This document shows positions 1-6,730 of a DNA stretch of 8,979 bases, in pieces. The position numbers and the translations under genes were made by a program. The stretch covers positions 1-8,979 of the forward strand of contig DASQLD010000667.1 in the NCBI GenBank assembly GCA_035630195.1. Direction: 5' to 3'. The notes below the pieces were generated by a model, which searched no databases, was not told the origin of the DNA, and worked only from the letters and a program-made list of their open reading frames with translations. Each line of letters opens with the position of its first letter. The first letter of the stretch is position 1. The DNA comes from DASQDN01 sp035630195 (lineage in GTDB: Bacteria > Acidobacteriota > Terriglobia > Bryobacterales > Bryobacteraceae).

Positions 1-1
1 G

Positions 2-577
2 TTCTTCACTCTGCGAAATGGACAAGCATCGATCAACGCCGTTCGATTCGCAAGCGCCTTCTTTGGCCGAGGCCAATTTTCGTCGGAGTCGTTTCAGGAT
101 AAAGACTGGATAATTCATCTCAGCCAAGACCTCGAGGCGCAGTATTATCAACCGCTTGACCCGGCCCGGCCGGTAAATGCCGACGAGTGGGCGGCGACAA
201 GGCGTGACCGGAAGCGCACGGAAGTCTGCCGCCTGAAGCAGACCGCAACGATCACAGAGACCAAGAACGGCTTCCGCTTACGCCTGCAATCGAGCGGCAC
301 AAATGATGTGCCTGTTGCCGTCGAGATCAACTTTGGCGCGGGAGGCAAACTGGAAGGCGTCGTGCCGGCGCACAAAGTCGATGATGGCTGGGTGCTAGCG
401 AAGGAAATGGGTTCGTTTCGTAACGGCAACGACGTCATTCGCTTCGGGCCGGGTTTTGCGGAGAACGCCTACACCCAGATCCGTGGAGCCGAGCCCAAAC
501 TGGCGGGTCCGAGCGTGTATCTGACCGGCTTCACGCCGTTCGACCGCACGATCGAGTTTACACCAGCAACTTCGTGA
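2..577 (+). CDS. Unidentified protein, C-terminal 191 residues (5' end outside the window)
   Basis: The frame is open from the left edge to a TGA at 575-577, so this is the tail of a longer gene. The first in-frame ATG (308) is very unlikely to be the true start, because the reading before it is continuous and protein-like (for example FFTLRNGQASINAVRFAS near the edge). I do not recognise the family. The visible part alternates short hydrophobic and polar stretches with many aromatics, glycines and charged residues (for example VAVEINFGAGG and GPSVYLTGFTPF), which suggests an all-beta domain such as the C-terminal sandwich of an exported carbohydrate-active protein; that is inference. It is the only plus-strand gene seen. 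It converges on the DUF1501 gene, and its last 20 bases overlap that gene's 3' end. No terminator hairpin is visible in the overlap. Confidence 0.72.
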   Translation, partial: FFTLRNGQASINAVRFASAFFGRGQFSSESFQDKDWIIHLSQDLEAQYYQPLDPARPVNADEWAATRRDRKRTEVCRLKQTATITETKNGFRLRLQSSGTNDVPVAVEINFGAGGKLEGVVPAHKVDDGWVLAKEMGSFRNGNDVIRFGPGFAENAYTQIRGAEPKLAGPSVYLTGFTPFDRTIEFTPATS

Positions 578-1991
578 CGACTTCGCCGCCGACATCCGTC
601 AGCCGGAAGTCACGACCGAGGTGCCGATAGGTCAGACGCTTGTGATCGAGGCCGAGGCAATGGAGAAGGGTCGCCTGCAGATCATGAACGTGCACACGAT
701 CCTTGGTGATCTCGAGGCCTAAGTCGTCGGTCTCACCGATGACTTGTCCACCCTTGATGCCGCCGCCCGCCATCCACATACTGAAGCCATTCGGATGGTG
801 ATCGCGGCCGATGCTATTCGGATCATCCGGACGCCGCATCTCCGACATCGGCGTGCGGCCGAACTCTCCACCCCAAACGACGATGGTGTCTTCGAGCATT
901 CCCCGCTGCTTCAGGTCTTTCAACAGAGCCGCGCTCGGTTGATCGGTGGCGCCGGTTGTCTTCTTCAATCCCGAAACGATGCCGCTGTGGTGGTCCCAAC
1001 TGGCGTGCATCAGCATTACGAAACGAACTCCCCGCTCGACCATTCGGCGGGCTAAGAGACAATTCGTCCCGAATGCCTTTGTTGCTTCCTGATTGACGCC
1101 ATAGGCTTCCAGCGTCGCAGGAGATTCCTTTGAAAAATCCAGTAGTTCAGGTCCCGCCGCCTGCAACCGATAGCCCAGCTCATAGGAGTGAATGCGCGAA
1201 GCAATCTCCATATCTCCGGTGGCCGCCTGATGATCCTGATTCATCTCGCGAATGAGATCGAGCCGCATACGCTGCACGTCTTTCGACACGCCCTTCGGAT
1301 TCGAGAGATACAAGATGGGATCGCCCTGGCTGCGGAAGGGAGTTCCCGCGTACGTCGACGGAAGAAAGCCGCTGGTGAAGTTATCTGACCCGGCGCTGGT
1401 ACCGACACCGGACGAAAGCACTACGAAACCCGGTAGGTTCTGCGACTCGCTGCCCAAACCGTAGGTGACCCATGCGCCCATGGTCGGCCGGCCCGCGACC
1501 ATGTGTCCTGTGAACAGGAACAACTGGCCGGGATGATGATTGAAGGCCTCGCTGTGCATCGAGCGCACAAGACAAATATCATCCGCGCAAGTTCCAAGAT
1601 GCGGTAGCAACTCCGAGAGTTCCATCCCGCACTGCCCACGTTTCTGGAACTCGAACGTACTTCCGAGAACCGAGGCAGTCGGCTTGATGAATGCGAGCTT
1701 CAGATCCTTTGTACGCGACTCGGGCAGGGGCTTGCCATGCCATCGCTTCAGCTCCGGCTTCGGATCGAAGAGATCCATCTGGCTGGGAGCGCCTTCCATA
1801 AAAAGGAAGATTACGTTCTTGGCGCGCGGTTTGAAGTGTGGCGCCTTGGGAGCCAGGGGTCCCTGCGGCTCTGCAGCACGGCCTTCGAGTCCCAGCAATT
1901 GGGCCAGCGCGATCGTCCCAATGCCTCCCGCGCAGTTCCGAAAGAACTGGCGACGCGATCGAATGCCCTGATAGTCGTTCGGAGACATCAT
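558..1991 (-). CDS. DUF1501 domain protein with Tat signal
   Basis: A 477-residue exported protein of the DUF1501 family, which is distantly related to the alkaline phosphatase/sulfatase fold; no reaction is established. The N-terminus has a twin-arginine motif SRRQFFR at residues 12-18 followed by a hydrophobic run (about 20-34), so folded export, probably with a cofactor or metal, is expected. Family landmarks visible are FMEGAPSQMDLFDPKP (64-79), SMHSEAFNHHPGQ (144-156), ASWDHH (330-335), GGEFGRTP (374-381) and GRDHHPNGFSMW (395-406). The His/Asp-rich motifs look like metal ligands (inference). Length is typical, and the C-terminus (HLGRDFRLTDVGGE) is the family's usual end. The protein can start at either of two adjacent ATGs (1991 or 1988). 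An AAGGGA Shine-Dalgarno at 1996-2001 lies 4 bases from the first and 7 from the second, which favours the second (476 residues). It follows the PSCyt1/DUF1549/DUF1553 gene with no gap, the standard pairing of these families. Confidence 0.93.
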   Translation of the reverse strand: MMSPNDYQGIRSRRQFFRNCAGGIGTIALAQLLGLEGRAAEPQGPLAPKAPHFKPRAKNVIFLFMEGAPSQMDLFDPKPELKRWHGKPLPESRTKDLKLAFIKPTASVLGSTFEFQKRGQCGMELSELLPHLGTCADDICLVRSMHSEAFNHHPGQLFLFTGHMVAGRPTMGAWVTYGLGSESQNLPGFVVLSSGVGTSAGSDNFTSGFLPSTYAGTPFRSQGDPILYLSNPKGVSKDVQRMRLDLIREMNQDHQAATGDMEIASRIHSYELGYRLQAAGPELLDFSKESPATLEAYGVNQEATKAFGTNCLLARRMVERGVRFVMLMHASWDHHSGIVSGLKKTTGATDQPSAALLKDLKQRGMLEDTIVVWGGEFGRTPMSEMRRPDDPNSIGRDHHPNGFSMWMAGGGIKGGQVIGETDDLGLEITKDRVHVHDLQATLLHCLGLDHKRLTYRHLGRDFRLTDVGGEVVTKLLV

Positions 1992-4565
1992 CTATTCCCT
2001 TGTAATGAACTCGTCCAGGTTGAGCAGCACGGTCGCCGCATTGACCCATGCGGCTGCATCGGCTCTTGGGATGCCGGGCAGTTCAGCCGGCGCCATCTGT
2101 CTGGCGCTCTCTGCATCCGCTTCATAGGTAGATCGCAGACGATCGATCGATTGCAAGAACCGTTTCGTCTCGACTGGAGTGGAAGACCTTCCGATCGCAT
2201 GTTCAAACATCGCGTTGACACGCGCGGCGGGATCGTTCGTTTCGAGAATCGATCGATATGCCAAGGCTGTGGCTGCCTCGACGAACACAGGATCATTCAT
2301 CAGATTCAATGCTTGGAGAGCCGTGTTCGACCGTTCTCTACGGCACTGCGCAACAACCGACTTCGGAGCATCGAAGTTCATCAACAGCGGATACGGGGTC
2401 GCGCGTTGGAAATGGATGTACAGCCCGCGGCGATAGCGATCCGAGCCCTTGCTCTCAACCCAACTGTCATCCCCCTTCGATCCGTAGGCGAGTGAAGCGA
2501 CTCCCGAAGGCTGCGGCGGCTTCACGCTCGGACCGCCCACTTCGAGCGTCAGCAACCCTCCAGCGTGGAGAGCGGCATCACGAATCAACTCGGCTGGCAA
2601 GCGTAATCGCGACTGACGCGCCAATAGCGCATTATCGGGATCCTTCGACTGCAGTTCCGGTCGTATCTTCGAACTCTGCCGGTACGTTGCCGACGTGACC
2701 ATCGTTCGAACCAGTTGCTTCACGCTCCAGCCATCATGGACGAACCGGTAGGACAACCAATCAAGCAACTCCGGGTGCGAAGGCTTGTCGCCACGAGTCC
2801 CGAAGTCGTCGGATGTTTTCACGAGACCGCGACCGAAGAACTCCTGCCAGATCCAATTTACCGTCACACGCGCGGTAAGCGGATTCTCCTCCGAAACAAG
2901 CCACTTGGCAAGGTCGAGACGATTGGCTCCCTTAGACTGGGCCTTCAATTCAGGCAACACTGACGGCGTGTTCCGTGCGACCGGAATGCCATTGGTGCGG
3001 TAATCACCGCGCACCCGCAGGAACGAAGGCTGTGCCTGCTCGGGATCACCCACCGTCATCGCTCGCGTGAGTTGCGGGTATGTTTGCCGGAGCTCCCTCA
3101 ATTTCTTGTCGAGTTGATCGAACTTCGCCTCTTTGTAGACCTTTTGACCGACGGCAAAGTGGTAGTTACGAACGAAGTGGTCTGTAAGAATATCGCGTTC
3201 CCGCTCGGATCTCTGGTTGAGTGGGATGCGCATGATCTTTTCGCCATCCCCAAACTCGGTGAGTTTCAGCAGGCAGTCCCAGGCGAGATCCCAATCGGTG
3301 CGCTTCCCTGGATTGGCGGAGGCTTCGAGCATCTGGCGCTCCCACTCCGGCTGCATCTCGGGCACTTTGTATTCGACGAGCAGGGCTTGGCGTTTGGCGC
3401 GATACTCATCGCGCGTCTTCAGGTATGGTCCAAGTTCGCCCGGTAACGGCGCGTCGATATCTTTTTCTTCCAGGTTCTCGAAGAAAGCGAAAAGCTGGTA
3501 GTAATCTTTCTGGCTGAACGGGTCGTATTTGTGGTCGTGGCACTGTGCGCACCCGGCAGTCAGCCCCATCCACGTTGCCGCGACTGTATTCGTCCGGTCG
3601 ACCGCATTCTCAAACTCGAACTGCTTATTGTCGATACCGCCCTCGCGATTCGTCAGGGTATTGCGATGGAAACCGGTAGCGATAAGAGTGGTCGCGCTCG
3701 CGTCTGGAATGAGATCGCCCGCCACCTGCGCGATCGTGAATCGGTCGAACGGCATGTCGCGATTGAACGCATCGATCACCCACTGCCGGTACCGCCATGC
3801 AAACGGACGCACCCAATCTTTTTCGTATCCGTCGCTATCGGCGTAACGCGCACGATCGAGCCACGGCCGCGCCATACGTTCGCCGAAGTGCGGAGAAGAA
3901 AGGAGACGATCCACAGCGCGCTCATAGGCGTCGGGATTCTTATCATTGAGAAATGCACGAATTTCCTCCGGAGTGGGAGGCAATCCGATCAGATCGAAAC
4001 TGACTCGGCGCAGCAGCGTGCGTTTGTCCGCTTCCTCCGCCGGCGCTATTTTCTCGCGCTCCAATTTGCTAAGGACGAACGCGTCGACTGGATTCCGAAC
4101 CCAGGAGGACTGGCTCACGCTTGGCGGTTGTGGTTCGACGATCGGCTGAAAGGCCCAATGAGAATGGCGCGACTTTGCTTGCGATTGCGTTCCAACTGGC
4201 GCTCTGCTGTTCCACTTGGCGCCGGAATCTATCCAACCCTTTAACGTCGCAATCTCTTCCGCCGTCAACTTGGGGCCCGAGGGAGGCATCACCATGACGC
4301 CGGGAGCGCCAGTGACTCGCTGTATGATCTTGCTCTCAGCGCTCTTGCCCGGAACGATTACGGGACCTGAATAGCCGCCGGCCATCGCAGCATCTCGCTG
4401 ATCGAGACGCAGACCGCTTAGTTGCTGAGCGGGGCCATGGCAGGCCTCGCAGCGTTTCTTAAGAATGGGTTGAACCTGAGAACTGAACTCGGGGCTGGTC
4501 TGGCCGAAACCGCTCAACGAGCACATACCGAGTGCGAACAAAAACGCCCGAGCCGACTGCATCAA
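1992..4565 (-). CDS. PSCyt1-DUF1549-DUF1553 cytochrome-like protein (PSD1 family)
   Basis: An 857-residue exported multidomain protein. Residues 1-21 look like a signal peptide. A PSCyt1 c-type cytochrome domain follows (about 30-117), with heme motif CEACH at 39-43 and a probable distal ligand Met93 (MVMPP). DUF1549 spans about 155-362, with GLPPTPEEI, RPWLDRARYADSDGYEKD and a second CxxCH at 339-343 (CAQCHDHKYDP). DUF1553 spans about 545-805, with NPLTARVTVNWIWQEFFGRG and SNTALQALNLMNDP. The protein ends in the usual NLDEFITRE form. Substrate and reaction are unknown for this family; heme binding is predicted from the motifs, and an oxidative step on a polymer in the periplasm is inference. 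The start is uncertain: 4565 is a TTG directly before an ATG at 4562, and the ATG (856 residues) is more likely. The Shine-Dalgarno is weak (AGAG). The gene ends TAG directly against the ATG of the DUF1501 gene, so the two are almost certainly one transcript. Confidence 0.93.
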   Translation of the reverse strand: MMQSARAFLFALGMCSLSGFGQTSPEFSSQVQPILKKRCEACHGPAQQLSGLRLDQRDAAMAGGYSGPVIVPGKSAESKIIQRVTGAPGVMVMPPSGPKLTAEEIATLKGWIDSGAKWNSRAPVGTQSQAKSRHSHWAFQPIVEPQPPSVSQSSWVRNPVDAFVLSKLEREKIAPAEEADKRTLLRRVSFDLIGLPPTPEEIRAFLNDKNPDAYERAVDRLLSSPHFGERMARPWLDRARYADSDGYEKDWVRPFAWRYRQWVIDAFNRDMPFDRFTIAQVAGDLIPDASATTLIATGFHRNTLTNREGGIDNKQFEFENAVDRTNTVAATWMGLTAGCAQCHDHKYDPFSQKDYYQLFAFFENLEEKDIDAPLPGELGPYLKTRDEYRAKRQALLVEYKVPEMQPEWERQMLEASANPGKRTDWDLAWDCLLKLTEFGDGEKIMRIPLNQRSERERDILTDHFVRNYHFAVGQKVYKEAKFDQLDKKLRELRQTYPQLTRAMTVGDPEQAQPSFLRVRGDYRTNGIPVARNTPSVLPELKAQSKGANRLDLAKWLVSEENPLTARVTVNWIWQEFFGRGLVKTSDDFGTRGDKPSHPELLDWLSYRFVHDGWSVKQLVRTMVTSATYRQSSKIRPELQSKDPDNALLARQSRLRLPAELIRDAALHAGGLLTLEVGGPSVKPPQPSGVASLAYGSKGDDSWVESKGSDRYRRGLYIHFQRATPYPLLMNFDAPKSVVAQCRRERSNTALQALNLMNDPVFVEAATALAYRSILETNDPAARVNAMFEHAIGRSSTPVETKRFLQSIDRLRSTYEADAESARQMAPAELPGIPRADAAAWVNAATVLLNLDEFITRE

Positions 4566-4587
4566 ACTCTATTTTATCGCAGTCGGC
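4552..4587 (-). promoter_or_regulatory. Inverted repeat around the PSD1-family start codon
   Basis: Positions 4552-4560 and 4579-4587 form a perfect 9-bp inverted repeat (GCCGACTGC / GCAGTCGGC) with an 18-base AT-rich loop. In the minus-strand mRNA the weak ribosome site AGAG and the first two bases of the ATG (4562-4560) lie in the loop, and the G is the first base of the 3' arm. A hairpin here could modulate initiation. A 9-bp repeat could arise by chance somewhere in 9 kb; its placement on the start codon is what makes it notable. Confidence 0.35.
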
Positions 4588-4619
4588 CGAAATGCGCTTT
4601 CCCTTTGTAACTGTGGAAC

Positions 4620-4925
4620 TTAGCGGTCCTGGCCATCATGCTTCTGACGGTATATCGATCGGCTCAGTCGATTCTGCTGGGTCTGGATCCTGTTGCGCTC
4701 CGACGATGTCAGCCCAGAGCCATCCCGACGATCCCGAACCGTTTGCCAGCGCAGCGCCGCTTCTCGTTGATAAAGCCGCGAGGCTTCTGATCGTGTCAGC
4801 TCGCCTGATCGTATTCCTTGATGGATCCGTCCCATCTGTTGGCGGTGTTCGTGGCGAATCGATTCTGCCTGCACAACACTTCCGAGCACGAGCGAGAACA
4901 TAAGGGCTGGTAGATGTTTTTTCAT
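4620..4925 (-). CDS. Small exported charged protein with two-fold helix repeat
   Basis: A 101-residue protein of unknown function. Residues 1-20 are a clear signal peptide (MKKHLPALMF, hydrophobic core, VQA cleavage site before ESIRHEH). The mature part is highly charged and Arg/Gln-rich, with an internal duplication: IRSGELTRSEASRL (38-51) and RDGSGLTSSERNRI (67-80), each a loop of the form SG-x-LT-x-x-E leading into an amphipathic helix, offset by 29 residues. It ends NRLSRSIYRQKHDGQDR. Small periplasmic proteins of this layout, with an IYRxKHD end, are familiar from other bacteria, but I know no assigned role. The start is well supported: GGAGG lies 5 bases before the ATG at 4925. It sits between the toroid protein and the PSD1-family gene, 54 bases from the latter's start. 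A plus-strand frame crosses the same bases but lacks these signals. Confidence 0.82.
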   Translation of the reverse strand: MKKHLPALMFSLVLGSVVQAESIRHEHRQQMGRIHQGIRSGELTRSEASRLYQREAALRWQTVRDRRDGSGLTSSERNRIQTQQNRLSRSIYRQKHDGQDR

Positions 4926-4977
4926 GACGACCTCCGTCTACACAAACCCTAAACGATACGGAAAGTTGTAGCTTCCC

Positions 4978-5832
4978 CTACCGCGATTCCGAGTCTCTGA
5001 CGGTTAGCGACTTAAAATCCAGCGTCCGCCGCAGGTTGCCATGCTTGAGCACAAGCCGCTCAGAATCGACTGCTGCTTCAAGGAATGGGCCGCCAAACAA
5101 GGGCCAACGAGAGTAATCGAGAACCTTGCCGTCGACGGCCGGCGTTTGTCCGTAAGTGAATGACAGATCGCGACCGCGCAACGACCGGAAATGGACCGAA
5201 GGCGTAGGTTCGAGTTTGTATTCGAGCTTTAGCCCGCGTATCGCAGAGTGGAAGGCCTCGGCGCTGGGGAACTCGGAAACAGGCGCCACCTGGACGATCA
5301 CTCCGTTCTTCAGATAAGGACTGAACATGCGGCGGTCCCCTCTGGCGATCGGTTTCCACACATACGGCTGCAGCGCTCTGAAGGCAATCCGGGCATCGCC
5401 ACCACGCGCAAAGATCCAACCCGATTTGTCCTCAACTACCTCGCGAAGATCCTTCGAGAAGAATCCGTTGACATGCGGAAATCGCTGCCCCGCAGCAATG
5501 TTGTACAAAGCGATGATCGTGTCCTCATTCTGGAAGATCTGTTCGAAAGGGGACCCCCCAGCGAGCTTGTCAGGGGAGTCGTAGCTCTTCTTCGAGCGGA
5601 CCACCGCATCCACTGCAAAGTCAGGAGCGAAGACGAAGTAGGTTTCGAGTTCGAACAATGACGAATGCGGATTTAAGGCGAACAAAGTATTGTGGACACC
5701 TCGGGCGTCGGGAACGGCCCACATCCCATGAATGCTCCTGGATCGGTTGCAAAATTCCGCCTTGATCCGAGCCCACTGCGTATTCCTTGCGAACATAAGT
5801 GGTCTTGTAAACGGGACCGTGTCGTTCGTCAT
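4978..5832 (-). CDS. C-terminal part of the frameshifted polysaccharide lyase-like protein
   Basis: This open frame holds the C-terminal about 247 residues of the protein that begins at 6730. Residues 1-37 of the frame as read from the ATG at 5832 are an out-of-frame artefact; genuine protein resumes near WAVPDARGVHNTLF (from residue 38, about position 5721). The real part looks like the beta-sandwich half of a toroid-type polysaccharide lyase: PHSSLFELETYFV, DKSGWIFARGG, KNGVIVQVAPVSEF, LSFTYGQTP, YSRWPLFGGPFLEAAV, then RRTLDFKSLTVRDSESR before TAG at 4980-4978. It carries no start signal of its own: no Shine-Dalgarno, and the nominal start lies deep inside the upstream frame. The sequence stays protein-like to its end with no further stops, so the break is either recent or a sequence error. 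The family match is by general resemblance, not a named domain. Confidence 0.7.
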   Translation of the reverse strand: MTNDTVPFTRPLMFARNTQWARIKAEFCNRSRSIHGMWAVPDARGVHNTLFALNPHSSLFELETYFVFAPDFAVDAVVRSKKSYDSPDKLAGGSPFEQIFQNEDTIIALYNIAAGQRFPHVNGFFSKDLREVVEDKSGWIFARGGDARIAFRALQPYVWKPIARGDRRMFSPYLKNGVIVQVAPVSEFPSAEAFHSAIRGLKLEYKLEPTPSVHFRSLRGRDLSFTYGQTPAVDGKVLDYSRWPLFGGPFLEAAVDSERLVLKHGNLRRTLDFKSLTVRDSESR

Positions 5833-6730
5833 GGAAGCGCCATCGATTGCGCGTTCGCTTTCGCTCGTAGTGCGTATATGGCTGCGAACGGTCGGTCGCG
5901 ATTCTCCTCAAAATCTCTGGCGGCTCATAGCCGCGGGCCATGGAGTAGAAGGCTGCGTAGTTTCCGTTGATCGAATGACCTAAGCCGAACAACAGCCAGC
6001 CGAAGTCGCTCGACACCGTGGCTGCGCGCTCTATGATTTCCTGATCGTAGCTGCGCGCGTGAGCGCCTGCATACAAGCCGTTGAGATTCTCGGCCGCATA
6101 ATCCGCGATGAGATAGTCGAGCATCATCGTTGCCCGCTTCTTCATCGCCGGGTCTTTGGCCCATTCGGCAAGATACGAGATCGGCAACATATAAACGCCG
6201 ATGTAGTGCGTGCTGTCGTATTCTCCTTGGCCGCGCGTCGTCGTCAGCTTGACCCAAGACTCGATCCATCGCTTCGACTCTTCAAAGTTCTCCTGCGATG
6301 ACTTGCCAGTAAACCATGTATCGCCCGACTCACCTGGATACATTTGCGACATCAGATACAGCGTCGTGTAGTACAGCAGCCAATGATTCTCGGTGTCGCC
6401 ACGATAGGGCGCATATGTTTTCCATGACTCGCGCAGCGCCTTACGAGCAGGTACTGTGAGTTGGCCCCTATCGAGGTAAGCGATCGCCGTCGTTGGGTAC
6501 ATCCAAAACATGTCGCCCTGCGGTCCAGCCCCGAGGAGTTCCTGCAGGCGTTTCGAGCACCAAGCGGCGTCCTGCTTGTTGTAGAGCTTGGCAGCTATCG
6601 TTGCATAGCCCGATGCTTCGAGAACCTTGGGATTCGCCTGGAAGTCGATCATAGACTGGCGGCGTTGGTCGAACGTAAAAGCCCGAGCGCACGATGCGAC
6701 AAGGAGGGCAGCAACGATTGCACGAATCAT
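5621..6730 (-). CDS. N-terminal part of an exported alpha/alpha-toroid polysaccharide lyase-like protein (frameshifted)
   Basis: The genuine protein runs from residue 1 to about 337 (GGILQPIQEHSWDV). Residues 338-369 are Arg/Ser-rich out-of-frame sequence caused by a frameshift near 5716-5730. Joined to the 5832-4978 frame it would be about 584 residues. The N-terminus is a signal peptide, either cut after ARA (15-17) or, as VASC (11-14) fits a lipobox, a short lipoprotein signal. Residues about 20-270 are helical and aromatic-rich, like alpha/alpha-toroid uronate lyases and hydrolases: candidate active-site residues are Asn115-His116 (ENHW), Glu170, His175-Tyr176 (EYDSTHY), Arg226 and Tyr228 (HARSYD). 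Cleavage of an acidic glycan is inference. The ATG overlaps the stop of the propeller gene (ATGA at 6730-6727), and GAGGAG lies 8 bases upstream, so the two are translationally coupled. Confidence 0.8.
   Translation of the reverse strand: MIRAIVAALLVASCARAFTFDQRRQSMIDFQANPKVLEASGYATIAAKLYNKQDAAWCSKRLQELLGAGPQGDMFWMYPTTAIAYLDRGQLTVPARKALRESWKTYAPYRGDTENHWLLYYTTLYLMSQMYPGESGDTWFTGKSSQENFEESKRWIESWVKLTTTRGQGEYDSTHYIGVYMLPISYLAEWAKDPAMKKRATMMLDYLIADYAAENLNGLYAGAHARSYDQEIIERAATVSSDFGWLLFGLGHSINGNYAAFYSMARGYEPPEILRRIATDRSQPYTHYERKRTRNRWRFHDERHGPVYKTTYVRKEYAVGSDQGGILQPIQEHSWDVGRSRRPRCPQYFVRLKSAFVIVRTRNLLRLRS
5716..5730 (-). other. Frameshift junction within the lyase-like gene
   Basis: In the minus-strand reading, protein-like sequence runs in one frame up to HSWDV (Val codon 5722-5720) and then continues as WAVPDARGVHNTLF in the next frame (Trp codon 5721-5719). 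This equals one extra base or two missing bases. Two short G runs, read as CCC at 5718-5720 and 5725-5727 on the plus strand, are natural slip points. Removing one G from the first restores HSWDVAVPDARGVHN. Mutation, sequencing error and, much less likely, programmed shifting cannot be told apart here. Confidence 0.8.

Noticed and set aside
1737..2495. Long plus-strand open frame (252 codons) opposite the DUF1501 and PSD1-family genes
   Set aside because: It lies antisense to two genes with firm family matches. Its product is Arg/Ser/Cys-rich with no motif or start signal, as expected of a shadow frame.
3531..4244. Plus-strand open frame (237 codons) inside the PSD1-family gene
   Set aside because: It is antisense to the DUF1549 and PSCyt1-linker region, has low-complexity Arg-rich composition, and shows no ribosome site or recognisable domain.
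4566..4600. TAAAAT box upstream of the PSD1-family gene as a promoter
   Set aside because: No acceptable -35 element lies at the right distance on the minus strand.
4532..4903. Plus-strand open frame (123 codons) over the small exported protein
   Set aside because: The minus-strand gene has a signal peptide, a strong GGAGG site and an internal repeat, whereas the plus frame has none of these.
4960..4976. Possible hairpin just after the stop of the lyase-like gene (GGAAAG / CTTCC)
   Set aside because: It has only five pairs with a bulged base and no U-run, so it is too weak to call a terminator.
5549..5559. GGGGACCCCCC run as the site of the frameshift
   Set aside because: Protein-like sequence in the same frame continues on both sides (KLAGGSPFEQIF), so the shift is elsewhere, near 5716-5730.
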